NCBI GenBank assembly: GCA_024690865.1
Contig: JAILON010000098.1
Location: 1 to 52,763 of the forward strand
DNA: 52,763 nucleotides
Origin: Treponema sp.
GTDB lineage: Bacteria; Spirochaetota; Spirochaetia; Treponematales; Treponemataceae
Direction: 5' to 3'
The notes beneath the pieces were generated by a model. It had not been told where the DNA came from. It searched no databases and saw only the letters and a list, made by a program, of their open reading frames with translations. Of this stretch, positions 15,022 through 22,799 are shown piece by piece. The position numbers and the translations under genes were made by a program. Position 1 is the first letter of the stretch. The number at the start of each line of letters is the position of its first letter.

Positions 15022-15050
15022 AAACCACGACAAAGAGGAGGTCTACGGTG

Positions 15051-16346
15051 ATGAAAAAGACGGCGTGCGCTATCTTAACGTTGCTGATGCTTCTGGGGCT
15101 GGCGGCATGCGGCTCAAAAAAACAGGAATCAAAGGCTGGTGCTGGCTTCCGCCCTGCTTTGGACAGCTCCGTCAAAGGGCACGTCAACTTTGCCGGCAGC
15201 TATGACAACTTTGAGGCTCTGGAAATCGAGTTTGACCGCTTCAACGAATACTATCCGGACGTGGAGCTCTCATACACGAAGATTGATGACTATAACAACA
15301 TGGCGGGCCTGGTCCTGAGCGGGACGGATGCCCCTGACGTTTACGTCAGCAATTCCTGGATGTATGGCCGCGAGCAGTACAAGGCTTTCATAGAACATGC
15401 CGAGGACCTGTCCGATCCCTCCCTGGGGCTCGACCTGGCTTGCATCCGCGGCAACATCCTCCTGAATACGGAGGACGGGACGCTCCCGATGGTCCCGGTT
15501 TTCTCGAGCACCTATGGTATGCTCGTGAACGAAGACCTGTTCAAAAAAGGAGGCCTTGCCGTCCCAGCCAGCTATGAGGAGCTGGTATCCGTGTGCAAAG
15601 CTTTCCGTGAGAAGGGCTGCAAGAGCCCCGTCATGGGCTTCAGCGCAAAGGAGAGGACGTCAATCTTCACGCTCGTGAGCTATCCCTTCTTTTGTTCGAC
15701 CGTGGCGCATGACGGGGAGGCGGTCAAAAAGCTGAATGCCCTTGACCCTTCAGCCGGTGAATATATGCGGCCGACCCTTGAGAAGATGGAACGGTTCCTG
15801 AGCGACGGCTGCGTGGATCTTGAGGCCTGCGCCGCCATAAAGAACAATTATGATGCCGTGATCCTGCGCTTCCTTGAAGGCGACGTGCCCATGATGGTCT
15901 GCTCCGGGGATGCCGTTTCCGGAACCAGAAAGCGGGAAAGCCTTTCCTCGGCATTTACGGCCAAGCCGTTTACGTATACGTATGTGCCGTTTCCCCTGTC
16001 GGACGAAGGTGCATACTTCCTTGACATACCGAACATCCAGTTCTCGGTCAACAAGGAGAGCCCGAACCTGGAAATCGCCAATGAGTTCATGCGCTTCCTT
16101 ATCACGTCGCGGGAGCTGAACGAAATGGCACGGAACAAGGGGCTTACGTCACCGACCAAGGACCTGTCATTCAACAGCATGTATGCCGCATTCGGAAATA
16201 TCCCGGAGTCCAGGGTCCTGTCGCCCGAAGTGTTCGGCCTGACGGACGACGCGGTCATCCAGGTTCGGATGGCTGTTTACGGTTTTGTGACGGGCAAGCT
16301 GACCATAGACGAGGCGGTCGCTTCTTATGGGACCCTTGTCCAGTAA
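15051..16346 (+). CDS. Extracellular solute-binding lipoprotein (family 1)
   Basis: A 431-aa ABC-transporter substrate-binding protein, probably for a sugar. The signal peptide MKKTACAILTLLMLLGLAAC has the lipobox LAAC. Mature landmarks are GHVNFAGSYDNFEALEIEFD, LSGTDAPDVYVSNSW, PMVPVFSSTYGMLVNEDLFK and the late FSVNKESPNLEIANEFMRFL. GAGGAGG lies 9 nt before this ATG; a GTG one codon earlier is also possible. No permease or ATPase genes are adjacent, so it must work with components encoded elsewhere. It is followed by an overlapping GNAT gene. Confidence 0.9.
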   Translation: MKKTACAILTLLMLLGLAACGSKKQESKAGAGFRPALDSSVKGHVNFAGSYDNFEALEIEFDRFNEYYPDVELSYTKIDDYNNMAGLVLSGTDAPDVYVSNSWMYGREQYKAFIEHAEDLSDPSLGLDLACIRGNILLNTEDGTLPMVPVFSSTYGMLVNEDLFKKGGLAVPASYEELVSVCKAFREKGCKSPVMGFSAKERTSIFTLVSYPFFCSTVAHDGEAVKKLNALDPSAGEYMRPTLEKMERFLSDGCVDLEACAAIKNNYDAVILRFLEGDVPMMVCSGDAVSGTRKRESLSSAFTAKPFTYTYVPFPLSDEGAYFLDIPNIQFSVNKESPNLEIANEFMRFLITSRELNEMARNKGLTSPTKDLSFNSMYAAFGNIPESRVLSPEVFGLTDDAVIQVRMAVYGFVTGKLTIDEAVASYGTLVQ

Positions 16347-16941
16347 TCTGCTTGCGGCGAAGCTCCGGCCTTTCGGCATGAAGAACCTTCCGTTCATCGT
16401 CGATGTGGTCGCACCGCTGTGGAGCCCACCGGTCGGCGATGCCGCGTTCAAACGCTTCAACGTTGAATACATCGTACGGAACAACATCTGCGAGAACGAC
16501 TACCGCTTTGAGCTTGTGGATGCGGACGGGAATTTGCTTTCGGCCGCTTTCCTTGCCCGAAAGGGGGACAGGAGCGCAGCCGGCGGATGGTTTGACAGGG
16601 AGTCCGTGCGCTTCCCCGCCGGACTGAGGCAGGCCTCGGAAATGAGCCGGACATACCTGTCGTTGATGGACGAGCGGACATTCGCCCTGATGAGCGGCAA
16701 GGACATCAAGCTGTCGCTGTTCGTCAGCAGGAAAGCCGGTTCCGGCTCCGTGATCCTGGAACGCATCTGTGAGCGGCTCCGGGGCGAAGGCTGGAAAAAC
16801 CTCTTCCTCTGGACCGACTGCGACTGCAACTGGCAGTGGTACGGGAAGCACGGCTTTGCGCTCGTACAGGAAGATACGTATGAACCCTTCAGCGATGAGC
16901 ACGAGGACTACAAGACCTATATCTTCAAACGGCCCTTCTGA
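16327..16941 (+). CDS. GNAT-family N-acetyltransferase
   Basis: A 204-aa protein with the GNAT C-terminal pattern: SRKAGSGSVILERICERLRG (acetyl-CoA loop and helix), WKNLFLWTDCDCNWQWYGKH and GFALVQEDTYEPF (the 'W-Y-x-x-x-GF' strand). The substrate is unknown. The chosen start overlaps the binding-protein gene by 20 bp. A second ATG at 16378 (MKNLPFIVD) would remove the overlap. The pairing with a binding lipoprotein suggests translational coupling but does not reveal a pathway. Confidence 0.8.
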   Translation: MGPLSSNLLAAKLRPFGMKNLPFIVDVVAPLWSPPVGDAAFKRFNVEYIVRNNICENDYRFELVDADGNLLSAAFLARKGDRSAAGGWFDRESVRFPAGLRQASEMSRTYLSLMDERTFALMSGKDIKLSLFVSRKAGSGSVILERICERLRGEGWKNLFLWTDCDCNWQWYGKHGFALVQEDTYEPFSDEHEDYKTYIFKRPF

Positions 16942-16980
16942 CGCTCCGGGGAAAGGCGTTCCGAGCGGGCAGGATAAATC

Positions 16981-17088
16981 GCGCCCGCCCCCGTGAGAAG
17001 CTCCCCGCGGACCGAGAATGCCGCGCTCGCCCCTTGAAACTCCCTGCGGACCGAGAATGCCGCGCCCGCCCCCGTGAGAAGCTCCCCC
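16981..17088 (+). repeat. Imperfect ~40-bp tandem repeat, 2.6 copies
   Basis: Units at 16981-17022, 17023-17061 and 17062-17088 share GCGGACCGAGAATGCCGCG and CCCGTGAGAAGCTCCCC. It lies in the gap between the convergent GNAT and methyltransferase genes. Open frames across it are artefacts of the repeat. Confidence 0.75.
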
Positions 17089-17110
17089 GCGTGCAACCAC
17101 GCCCGTCCCG

Positions 17111-17848
17111 CTAACCTTCCGCTTCCCGCCCCTTTCCGACGAAAAGCCCCGCAGCCTTGTGGAATGTCTTTTCTATATACTGGGCTTCCCCCTCGCTCAT
17201 TGAGGCGCGGGACAGCAGCTGCCGCCAGAAGGAGGCCATGTCGGCATCGGTCACCCGATGAAAAAATCCCATCTGCCCCAGGCTTTCGGTAATCACGCCC
17301 ACAGTTTGGTCCAGGCGGGAAAGCGTGATGGGCGTGTAGCCGGTCAGCCCCGTGTTGGCGGCGCGGAACAGTTCGTAACAGACGACCTGGACTGCGTGGC
17401 TCAAGTTCAGCGAGGCAAACTCGTCGCTGGACGGAATGGTGACGCCACAGCTGCATTCCAGCAGTTCCCCATCGGTCAATCCCGTCCGCTCGTTGCCGAA
17501 GACGACGGCAGCCTTGCCCGCTCCGTCCGTGACGCGGGCGGCATTGGCGGCAAATTCCTCCGGCAGGAAGAGCTTGCCCTTGCGCCGCTTGCCCCGGCGG
17601 CGGGTCGTTCCCGCGCTTACCGTGCAGTCCGCGGTCGCCTCCGTCACGCTATCGAAGAAGCGGGCGTTCTCCCAAATATATGCCGCATGAATTGCCAATA
17701 CCCTGACCCGTTCGTCGTCAAAGTCTTCCCTCTTTCCCACGATGCGCAGGTCGTGGACCGCATTGTTGGCCATTGCCCTGCATACTGCACCGACGTTTCT
17801 GCTTTCCTCCGGCCTGACGAGGACTATGACGATATTGTCCATATTCAT
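17111..17848 (-). CDS. SpoU/TrmJ-type RNA 2'-O-methyltransferase
   Basis: A 245-aa SPOUT methyltransferase. Motif 1 is NIVIVLVRPEESRNVGAVCR (N-x-G with catalytic Arg). Motif 2 is AVVFGNERTGLTDGELLECS. Motif 3 is IPSSDEFASLNLSHAVQVVC, the knotted AdoMet site. The C-terminal helical part is like TrmJ, which methylates position 32 of tRNAs. The start is placed at 17848 because upstream codons look non-coding; the ATG two codons later (17842) is equally possible. An Arg/Lys-rich stretch (TTRRRGKRRKGK) around residue 85 may bind RNA. Confidence 0.88.
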   Translation of the reverse strand: MNMDNIVIVLVRPEESRNVGAVCRAMANNAVHDLRIVGKREDFDDERVRVLAIHAAYIWENARFFDSVTEATADCTVSAGTTRRRGKRRKGKLFLPEEFAANAARVTDGAGKAAVVFGNERTGLTDGELLECSCGVTIPSSDEFASLNLSHAVQVVCYELFRAANTGLTGYTPITLSRLDQTVGVITESLGQMGFFHRVTDADMASFWRQLLSRASMSEGEAQYIEKTFHKAAGLFVGKGREAEG

Positions 17849-17941
17849 GGGAAAGACTATACACCCAAACCGCATGTTTGTTCCATACGCTTTTCCGTGG
17901 CAGCGAGTCCGCATGATGTACACTGCACAAAGGCCCTTGTG

Positions 17942-17965
17942 CACCTAGCCCTATTCGTGCTAGAT
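17942..17965 (+). promoter_or_regulatory. Possible promoter of the GH95-like gene
   Basis: TTGTGC (about 17937-17942) followed after about 18 nt by TAGATT (about 17960-17965), only 7 nt before the ATG at 17973. No Shine-Dalgarno is visible. The transcript could start at the start codon. TGCACAA / TTGTGCA forms a small hairpin just upstream. Confidence 0.35.
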
Positions 17966-17972
17966 TTTTTCT

Positions 17973-19922
17973 ATGGACACAATTAGCTACAAAGAGCCCG
18001 CCACGGACGTCGGCACTGCATTCCCCATCGGCAACGGACGCCTGGGGGCCATGGTCTTTGGTGGAGTTGACTCCCAGGTCATCACCCTGAACGAGGAATC
18101 CCTGTGGTCCTCCCCATTCATAGACAGGGTAAACAGGAGCTGCAGAAAGGATTTTCCAAAGATAAAGGGACTTTATTCCGAAGGACGGGACAGGGAGGCG
18201 AAGGAGCTCATAAAGGAAAGCGTAGCTTCCGTGCCGGCCCGTCCTGCCAGCTACAGGAGCGCAGGAAAATTCCACATAGATTTCTTCTCATCGGCGGACC
18301 GCAGCCCCCTCTCGGGAAACCAGAATTCCATCCTCGTATACGAGCGCACACTGGACATGGAGACGGGAATCGCCTCGGAAGACATCTCGATAGAAAGCCC
18401 CAAGGACAGCACGGCAATCTTCTCACAGAACGCATCTCTGGCCGGAGGCTCCAGCGTCAGCTACAGCAGGGATGCATTCGTCTCCGCCGAGGACGACGTG
18501 ATTACGATACACATAGGGGCTTCCCTGCCCCGCACCATCTTCCTCAGGGCAGGATTTGAAAGCGATGACCAGACCCGGACGGTCTTTTCCCTGGACGACG
18601 ATACGGTGGTGCTGGAGCGGACGGACGGAATTCCCATGTGCGCCATGGCGATGGCCTGCACGACAGGCGGAACCTGCCGCGTGAAGGGCGGCTCCCTCAT
18701 CGTGGAAGGGGCAGACGACGTCACCATCTACATCGACATAGAGACTGCCTACCGGTCCGGCCACTACCGGCGGCGGGGAGGGGACGTATCGCGGTCGGAG
18801 AAGTCCCTCGCAACATCCGCCGCGGACAAGGCCCTGAAAAAACTCTGCTTCGCGCAGACCAAGCCCTACCTGTCGGTACGGGACGACCACGCCTCCCGTT
18901 TCTCGCGCAAGTACCGGCGTCTTTCCCTGATCCTCTCCGATAAAACCGCCGAGGCTGACTGGAAGCTCTACCGCTACAAGCTGCTCTCCTCGTTCAACGT
19001 GCCGGGGACCCTGCCCCCCCTGGCTGCGGGCCTGTGGGCGGACGGGACGCAGCATCTGCCTGACGGGCCCGTCTATAATATGGCAGACCTGTACACGACG
19101 CCCTCCCTGAAATACGGGCTGGAAAAGTCTTATGCCGCCCTGGACCGCTACCTCAAGGCATTCCGCAAGCGGAGCTACCGGTGTGCAAAGGCAATGTTCC
19201 AGGACGACGGCTCACTGGCATATAGCACCGGCGACATCTGGGGGGACTCTGCCCCGTCGGCGGAGGACACAGATCTGTTCGCCCCGACAGGCGCAGTCTA
19301 CATTGCCCTCTCGCTCAAAGACTACTACGACTACACGCTGGACAGGAAGTTCCTCAAGAAGCATTTCCGCCTGCTGACCGGGCCCTGCGAGTTCTTTGCC
19401 AGCTTCCAGCCGCCGCGGCCGTGGGATGCAAAGGAAAACGCCCTCCTGCGCAGGCTCTTTGAGGCCGCATGGGAAGCCGCGGCCGTGCTGAACATCACCG
19501 GCAAACACCCGGACATCCACGCCTACCTTGCGGGACTCCCCCCTGCCGATGACAAGCTGGTGGAAGATGGCGAGGGGCAGCTGTCCCCGACCGATTCCAT
19601 CATCAGGGGCAGGATGACAAAGGGCAAGCTGGAGATTGAGCTGCTTGCGGGCGAGAAGCTCCCGGCATCTGGCGGACAATTCCCAATTTCTGGCAGGCAA
19701 AGCCTGATTACTGGAGAACTGAAGGGCCTGCACCTGCCGGGCAACCTGCGGGCAGACGTGACCTGGGAAGGAGGCTCCCCCAAAGGTGGCCGCATCTACG
19801 CAAAGCCAAACTGCCTGAACTACGCCAAGTCAATCGTCCTCACCTACGGAGGCAAGTCATACCCCGCCGAAATCCAGACGGGCAGCATCGACATACTGAA
19901 CATCCTGCCTTCAACGGTTTGA
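17973..19922 (+). CDS. GH95-like protein with degenerate active site
   Basis: A 649-aa protein with the N-terminal signature of family 95 glycoside hydrolases (PIGNGRLGAMVFGGVDSQVI, LNEESLWSS) and later family segments DIWGDSAP and KDYYDYTLDRKFLKKHF. GH95 enzymes (alpha-L-fucosidase/galactosidase) are usually ~750-800 aa. Here the catalytic N-x-N region reads VYNMADLYTTP and does not match, and the segment that normally carries the general acid seems deleted after CEFFASFQPPRPWDAKENAL. The C-terminal beta domain (IVLTYGGKSYPAEIQTGS) is kept. No signal peptide. It may be inactive, or have a changed function. No Shine-Dalgarno is present. Confidence 0.7.
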   Translation: MDTISYKEPATDVGTAFPIGNGRLGAMVFGGVDSQVITLNEESLWSSPFIDRVNRSCRKDFPKIKGLYSEGRDREAKELIKESVASVPARPASYRSAGKFHIDFFSSADRSPLSGNQNSILVYERTLDMETGIASEDISIESPKDSTAIFSQNASLAGGSSVSYSRDAFVSAEDDVITIHIGASLPRTIFLRAGFESDDQTRTVFSLDDDTVVLERTDGIPMCAMAMACTTGGTCRVKGGSLIVEGADDVTIYIDIETAYRSGHYRRRGGDVSRSEKSLATSAADKALKKLCFAQTKPYLSVRDDHASRFSRKYRRLSLILSDKTAEADWKLYRYKLLSSFNVPGTLPPLAAGLWADGTQHLPDGPVYNMADLYTTPSLKYGLEKSYAALDRYLKAFRKRSYRCAKAMFQDDGSLAYSTGDIWGDSAPSAEDTDLFAPTGAVYIALSLKDYYDYTLDRKFLKKHFRLLTGPCEFFASFQPPRPWDAKENALLRRLFEAAWEAAAVLNITGKHPDIHAYLAGLPPADDKLVEDGEGQLSPTDSIIRGRMTKGKLEIELLAGEKLPASGGQFPISGRQSLITGELKGLHLPGNLRADVTWEGGSPKGGRIYAKPNCLNYAKSIVLTYGGKSYPAEIQTGSIDILNILPSTV

Positions 19923-19998
19923 CAGCCGGACGCGACGCGACTGCGGTCACGCAGGCTTCTGCACACGTGCGGCCCGTACCGCCATTTCCCGAACACAC

Positions 19999-20037
19999 AA
20001 AAAAATACCCCGACAGCGCAAGGACCGTCGGGGTATT
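19999..20037 (-). terminator. Rho-independent terminator of gdhA
   Basis: AATACCCCGAC (20004-20014) pairs with GTCGGGGTATT (20027-20037) over 11 bp. On the minus strand it is followed by a run of T (the A run 19999-20005). It faces gdhA. Confidence 0.88.
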
Positions 20038-20108
20038 GCTTATCAAGGCTATGACAGCCCGGACCTCGCCAACGGCGCTTTCCAAGGCTGCTTTGAACTA
20101 AATGAGAA

Positions 20109-21464
20109 TCAGACGAGGCCCTGTGCGACCATGGCCTGAGCGACCTTCACGAAGCCCGCGATGTTCGCGCCGGCAACGTAGTCACCCTCGGTGGCGTACT
20201 TCTTGGCGGTCTCCCACGCGTTGTCGTGGATGTTCGTCATGATGTCCTTGAGCTTCTTGTCCACTTCCTCGAAGCTCCATGACAGGCGCTCGGAGTTCTG
20301 GCTCATCTCAAGGCCGGAAACGGCGACACCACCGGCGTTGCTCGCCTTGCCGGGGGCAAAGACGACCTTGTTCTGCTGGAAGTACTCGATGGCCTCGGCA
20401 CGGGTGGGCATGTTGGCTCCCTCGGCGACCAGCTTGATTCCGTTGGCAACCAGCTTCTTCGCGTCGTCCAGGTAAATCTCGTCCTGGGTGGCGCAGGGGA
20501 AGGCGAGGTCGGCCTTTACGCCCCAGGGCTTCTCGCCCTTGAAGAACTTGGCCTTGGGGAACTTCTTGACGTACTCGTCAACCTTCTTGTGCTCGGCGCG
20601 GAAGGCCTTGACGTACTCAAGCTTCTCCTGGGTGATTCCTTCCTCGTCCAGGATGTATCCGGAAGAATCGGAAAGCGTTATGGGCGTGCCGCCCAGCTGG
20701 ATAATCTTCTCAGCGGCGTACTGGGCAACGTTGCCGTCGCCGGAGATGAGGCACTTCTTTCCCTTGAAGTCCGTGCCCATCTTGGCAAGCATGCACTCGG
20801 CAAAGTAGATGAGGCCGTAGCCGGTCGCCTCGGTGCGGGCGAGGGAGCCGCCGAAGGCAAGTCCCTTTCCGGTCAAAACGCCCGTGTACTCGTCGCGGAT
20901 CCGCTTGTACTGGCCGAACATGAAGGCGACCTCGCGTCCGCCGACGCCCTTGTCACCGGCAGGAACGTCCGTGTCGGGACCGATGTGCCGGTACAGCTCG
21001 GTCATGAATGACTGGCAGAACCTCATGACCTCGGCATCGCTCTTTCCGTGTGCATCGAAGTCGGAGCCACCCTTGCCGCCGCCCATCGGGAGCGTCGTGA
21101 GGGAGTTCTTCAGCGTCTGCTCAAGTCCGAGGAACTTGAGGACGTCGAGGTTCACCTCGGGGCTGAAGCGCAGTCCGCCCTTGTAGGGTCCGATCGCGCT
21201 GTTGAACTGTACGCGGAAGCCGCGGTTGACGTGGCTCTTGCCCTGGTCGTCGGTCCACGGGACGCGGAACATGATGACCCGCTCCGGCTCTACGAAGCGT
21301 TCGAGCACCGCATACTTCTCAAGGTCAGGCATCTTGTCCACGACCGGTCCGATTGTCTCAAGGATAAGTCCGGCCGCCTGAAGAAAGTGGTCCTGATCGG
21401 CATAGCGCGTGCTGATGTCATCCCAAACGCGCTTGCAGTAAGCGTTCTTAATATTGTATTGCAT
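20109..21464 (-). CDS. gdhA: NADP-type glutamate dehydrogenase
   Basis: A 451-aa hexameric GDH that makes glutamate from 2-oxoglutarate and ammonium. Landmarks are FNSAIGPYKGGLRFSPEVNL (substrate Lys95), LTTLPMGGGKGGSDFDAHGK with the catalytic Lys131, VPAGDKGVGGREVAFMFGQY and the nucleotide loop ISGDGNVAQYAAEK. Length and motifs fit the biosynthetic GdhA form. AAGGGG lies 8-9 nt before the ATG. Monocistronic, with its own promoter and terminator. Confidence 0.97.
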   Translation of the reverse strand: MQYNIKNAYCKRVWDDISTRYADQDHFLQAAGLILETIGPVVDKMPDLEKYAVLERFVEPERVIMFRVPWTDDQGKSHVNRGFRVQFNSAIGPYKGGLRFSPEVNLDVLKFLGLEQTLKNSLTTLPMGGGKGGSDFDAHGKSDAEVMRFCQSFMTELYRHIGPDTDVPAGDKGVGGREVAFMFGQYKRIRDEYTGVLTGKGLAFGGSLARTEATGYGLIYFAECMLAKMGTDFKGKKCLISGDGNVAQYAAEKIIQLGGTPITLSDSSGYILDEEGITQEKLEYVKAFRAEHKKVDEYVKKFPKAKFFKGEKPWGVKADLAFPCATQDEIYLDDAKKLVANGIKLVAEGANMPTRAEAIEYFQQNKVVFAPGKASNAGGVAVSGLEMSQNSERLSWSFEEVDKKLKDIMTNIHDNAWETAKKYATEGDYVAGANIAGFVKVAQAMVAQGLV

Positions 21465-21506
21465 ATAGATACCCCTTTGCCGCGAGTTTGAACGGCAACT
21501 GTTTCT

Positions 21507-21535
21507 ATATTAGTGTATTTTTATCTATTTGTAAA
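21507..21535 (-). promoter_or_regulatory. Promoter of gdhA
   Basis: On the minus strand TTTACA (21530-21535), 17-nt spacer, TAATAT (21507-21512), followed by a leader of about 37 nt. Confidence 0.7.
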
Positions 21536-21649
21536 TCATTTCGTGAATAATTATGCATATTTCCTGCATTTTTTGGTGTCCCTGTCCCCTTTATCCGGCG
21601 GAACAGCTGCCCTGCTCCGTATTCCAGTCCTAGCCCCTGTCCCCGGCCC

Positions 21650-22774
21650 TCAGCCGCCCAGCTTCCGCCCCCGCGAGAAGAGCGTTCCCAGCGAAACGAA
21701 TGCCCGGTGCAGCAGGCGGCAGAGCAAAGGCGCGACGCACATTATATAGAAGACAAAGATGAACTGGATGACGATGACCGCCCCCCTCGCCCCAAAGACG
21801 GCCCTGACCATGCGGGGAACGTGGCGGCTTTCCCAAAGCAGGCCCGTCCCGCACACGGCCAGCCTGACCAGCTTTTCGGGAACGGAGCAGTCCGTGCTGA
21901 ACCTGATGAACCTGCGTTCGATGAACCAGCCCAGGAACAGCCCCGCAAGCTCGCCCACCTGCTTCAGGCTGGACAGCTGCATGGCAAGGGGATCGACGAG
22001 GACCTTCCCGTCCACGTAGTCCACGGGATAGGGCTTTGCCACGAAGTATGCGAGCGTAACCGCACAGACGGCAAGGGCGGCAACGAGCACGAGGACGTCC
22101 GTCGGAATCTTCCCCGGCCCCAGCCTGCCGAAGTCGCCCGATTTGGCCCCGGCGGAGTTGTTTATCCCGGTCCTGTCGGAACCGCCTTTGTCAAGGGCGT
22201 TTTTTCCGATCCCGCCGACTCCCTTCGCAGCGCCTTCATCCAGCCGCCCCTCCCAGTCCAGGAAGCAGCCCGCAAGCCAGATTGCCAGCATGCCGACGGC
22301 GGCCCCCACGATGACGTCCTGCGGGGTATGCACGCCCAGAAAATTCCTGGAGAACAGGACGAGTGCGATGAAGACCCACAGGGCCGCCGTGAGCAGCCCG
22401 TAAAAGCGGCGGCGCAGGACCCAGCCCGCCGAACCGAACAGGCCCATGCCGGAAGAAGAGTGGCCGCTCGGGAAGGAGTAGCCCCCCGCCCCGCCCAGGG
22501 CCGCCGGAGCCGGAACGACGCGGGAGTCGCGGATCCAGGGGCGGTAGCAGCAGACCGTCAGCTTGAGCACGGCGTTGATGAACCGCGCCCCGATGTAGGA
22601 GAACATGACCCGCTGCCCCAAGCTTTTGTCCAGACACCAGTAGAGCAGGCAGGGGATGAAGAGGACCGCATATATGCTCAGGTCCCAGACGGAAACCGTG
22701 TTGAAGAACTTCTCCCAGAAGGGGGGCAGGGCGGCGCGAAGCCTTTGCAAAAACAGGAGATACGAGATGTCCAT
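21650..22774 (-). CDS. PAP2-family membrane phosphatase
   Basis: A 374-aa integral membrane acid phosphatase. The three PAP2 motifs are complete: K71-x6-R78-P79 (KLTVCCYRPW), PSGHS (102-106) and SR-x5-H149-x3-D153 (SRNFLGVHTPQD). Such proteins remove phosphate from phosphatidic acid, undecaprenyl pyrophosphate or similar lipids. After the catalytic core there is a Gly-rich linker (about 185-220) and a second hydrophobic half. The start MDISYLLFLQ at 22774 has GGAGG upstream; an earlier ATG at 22813 overlaps the licD stop. Probably co-transcribed with the licD fusion, both acting on lipid- or glycan-linked phosphate. Confidence 0.9.
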   Translation of the reverse strand: MDISYLLFLQRLRAALPPFWEKFFNTVSVWDLSIYAVLFIPCLLYWCLDKSLGQRVMFSYIGARFINAVLKLTVCCYRPWIRDSRVVPAPAALGGAGGYSFPSGHSSSGMGLFGSAGWVLRRRFYGLLTAALWVFIALVLFSRNFLGVHTPQDVIVGAAVGMLAIWLAGCFLDWEGRLDEGAAKGVGGIGKNALDKGGSDRTGINNSAGAKSGDFGRLGPGKIPTDVLVLVAALAVCAVTLAYFVAKPYPVDYVDGKVLVDPLAMQLSSLKQVGELAGLFLGWFIERRFIRFSTDCSVPEKLVRLAVCGTGLLWESRHVPRMVRAVFGARGAVIVIQFIFVFYIMCVAPLLCRLLHRAFVSLGTLFSRGRKLGG

Positions 22775-22799
22775 ACGGTCAAGGGCCTCCGAGCGGCAG

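Noticed and set aside
11375..15047. Classical integron or a transposon carrying the TA genes
   Set aside because: No integrase, transposase, attC-like folding site or terminal inverted repeats of the island are visible. The repeated unit is a promoter plus an R-M gene end.
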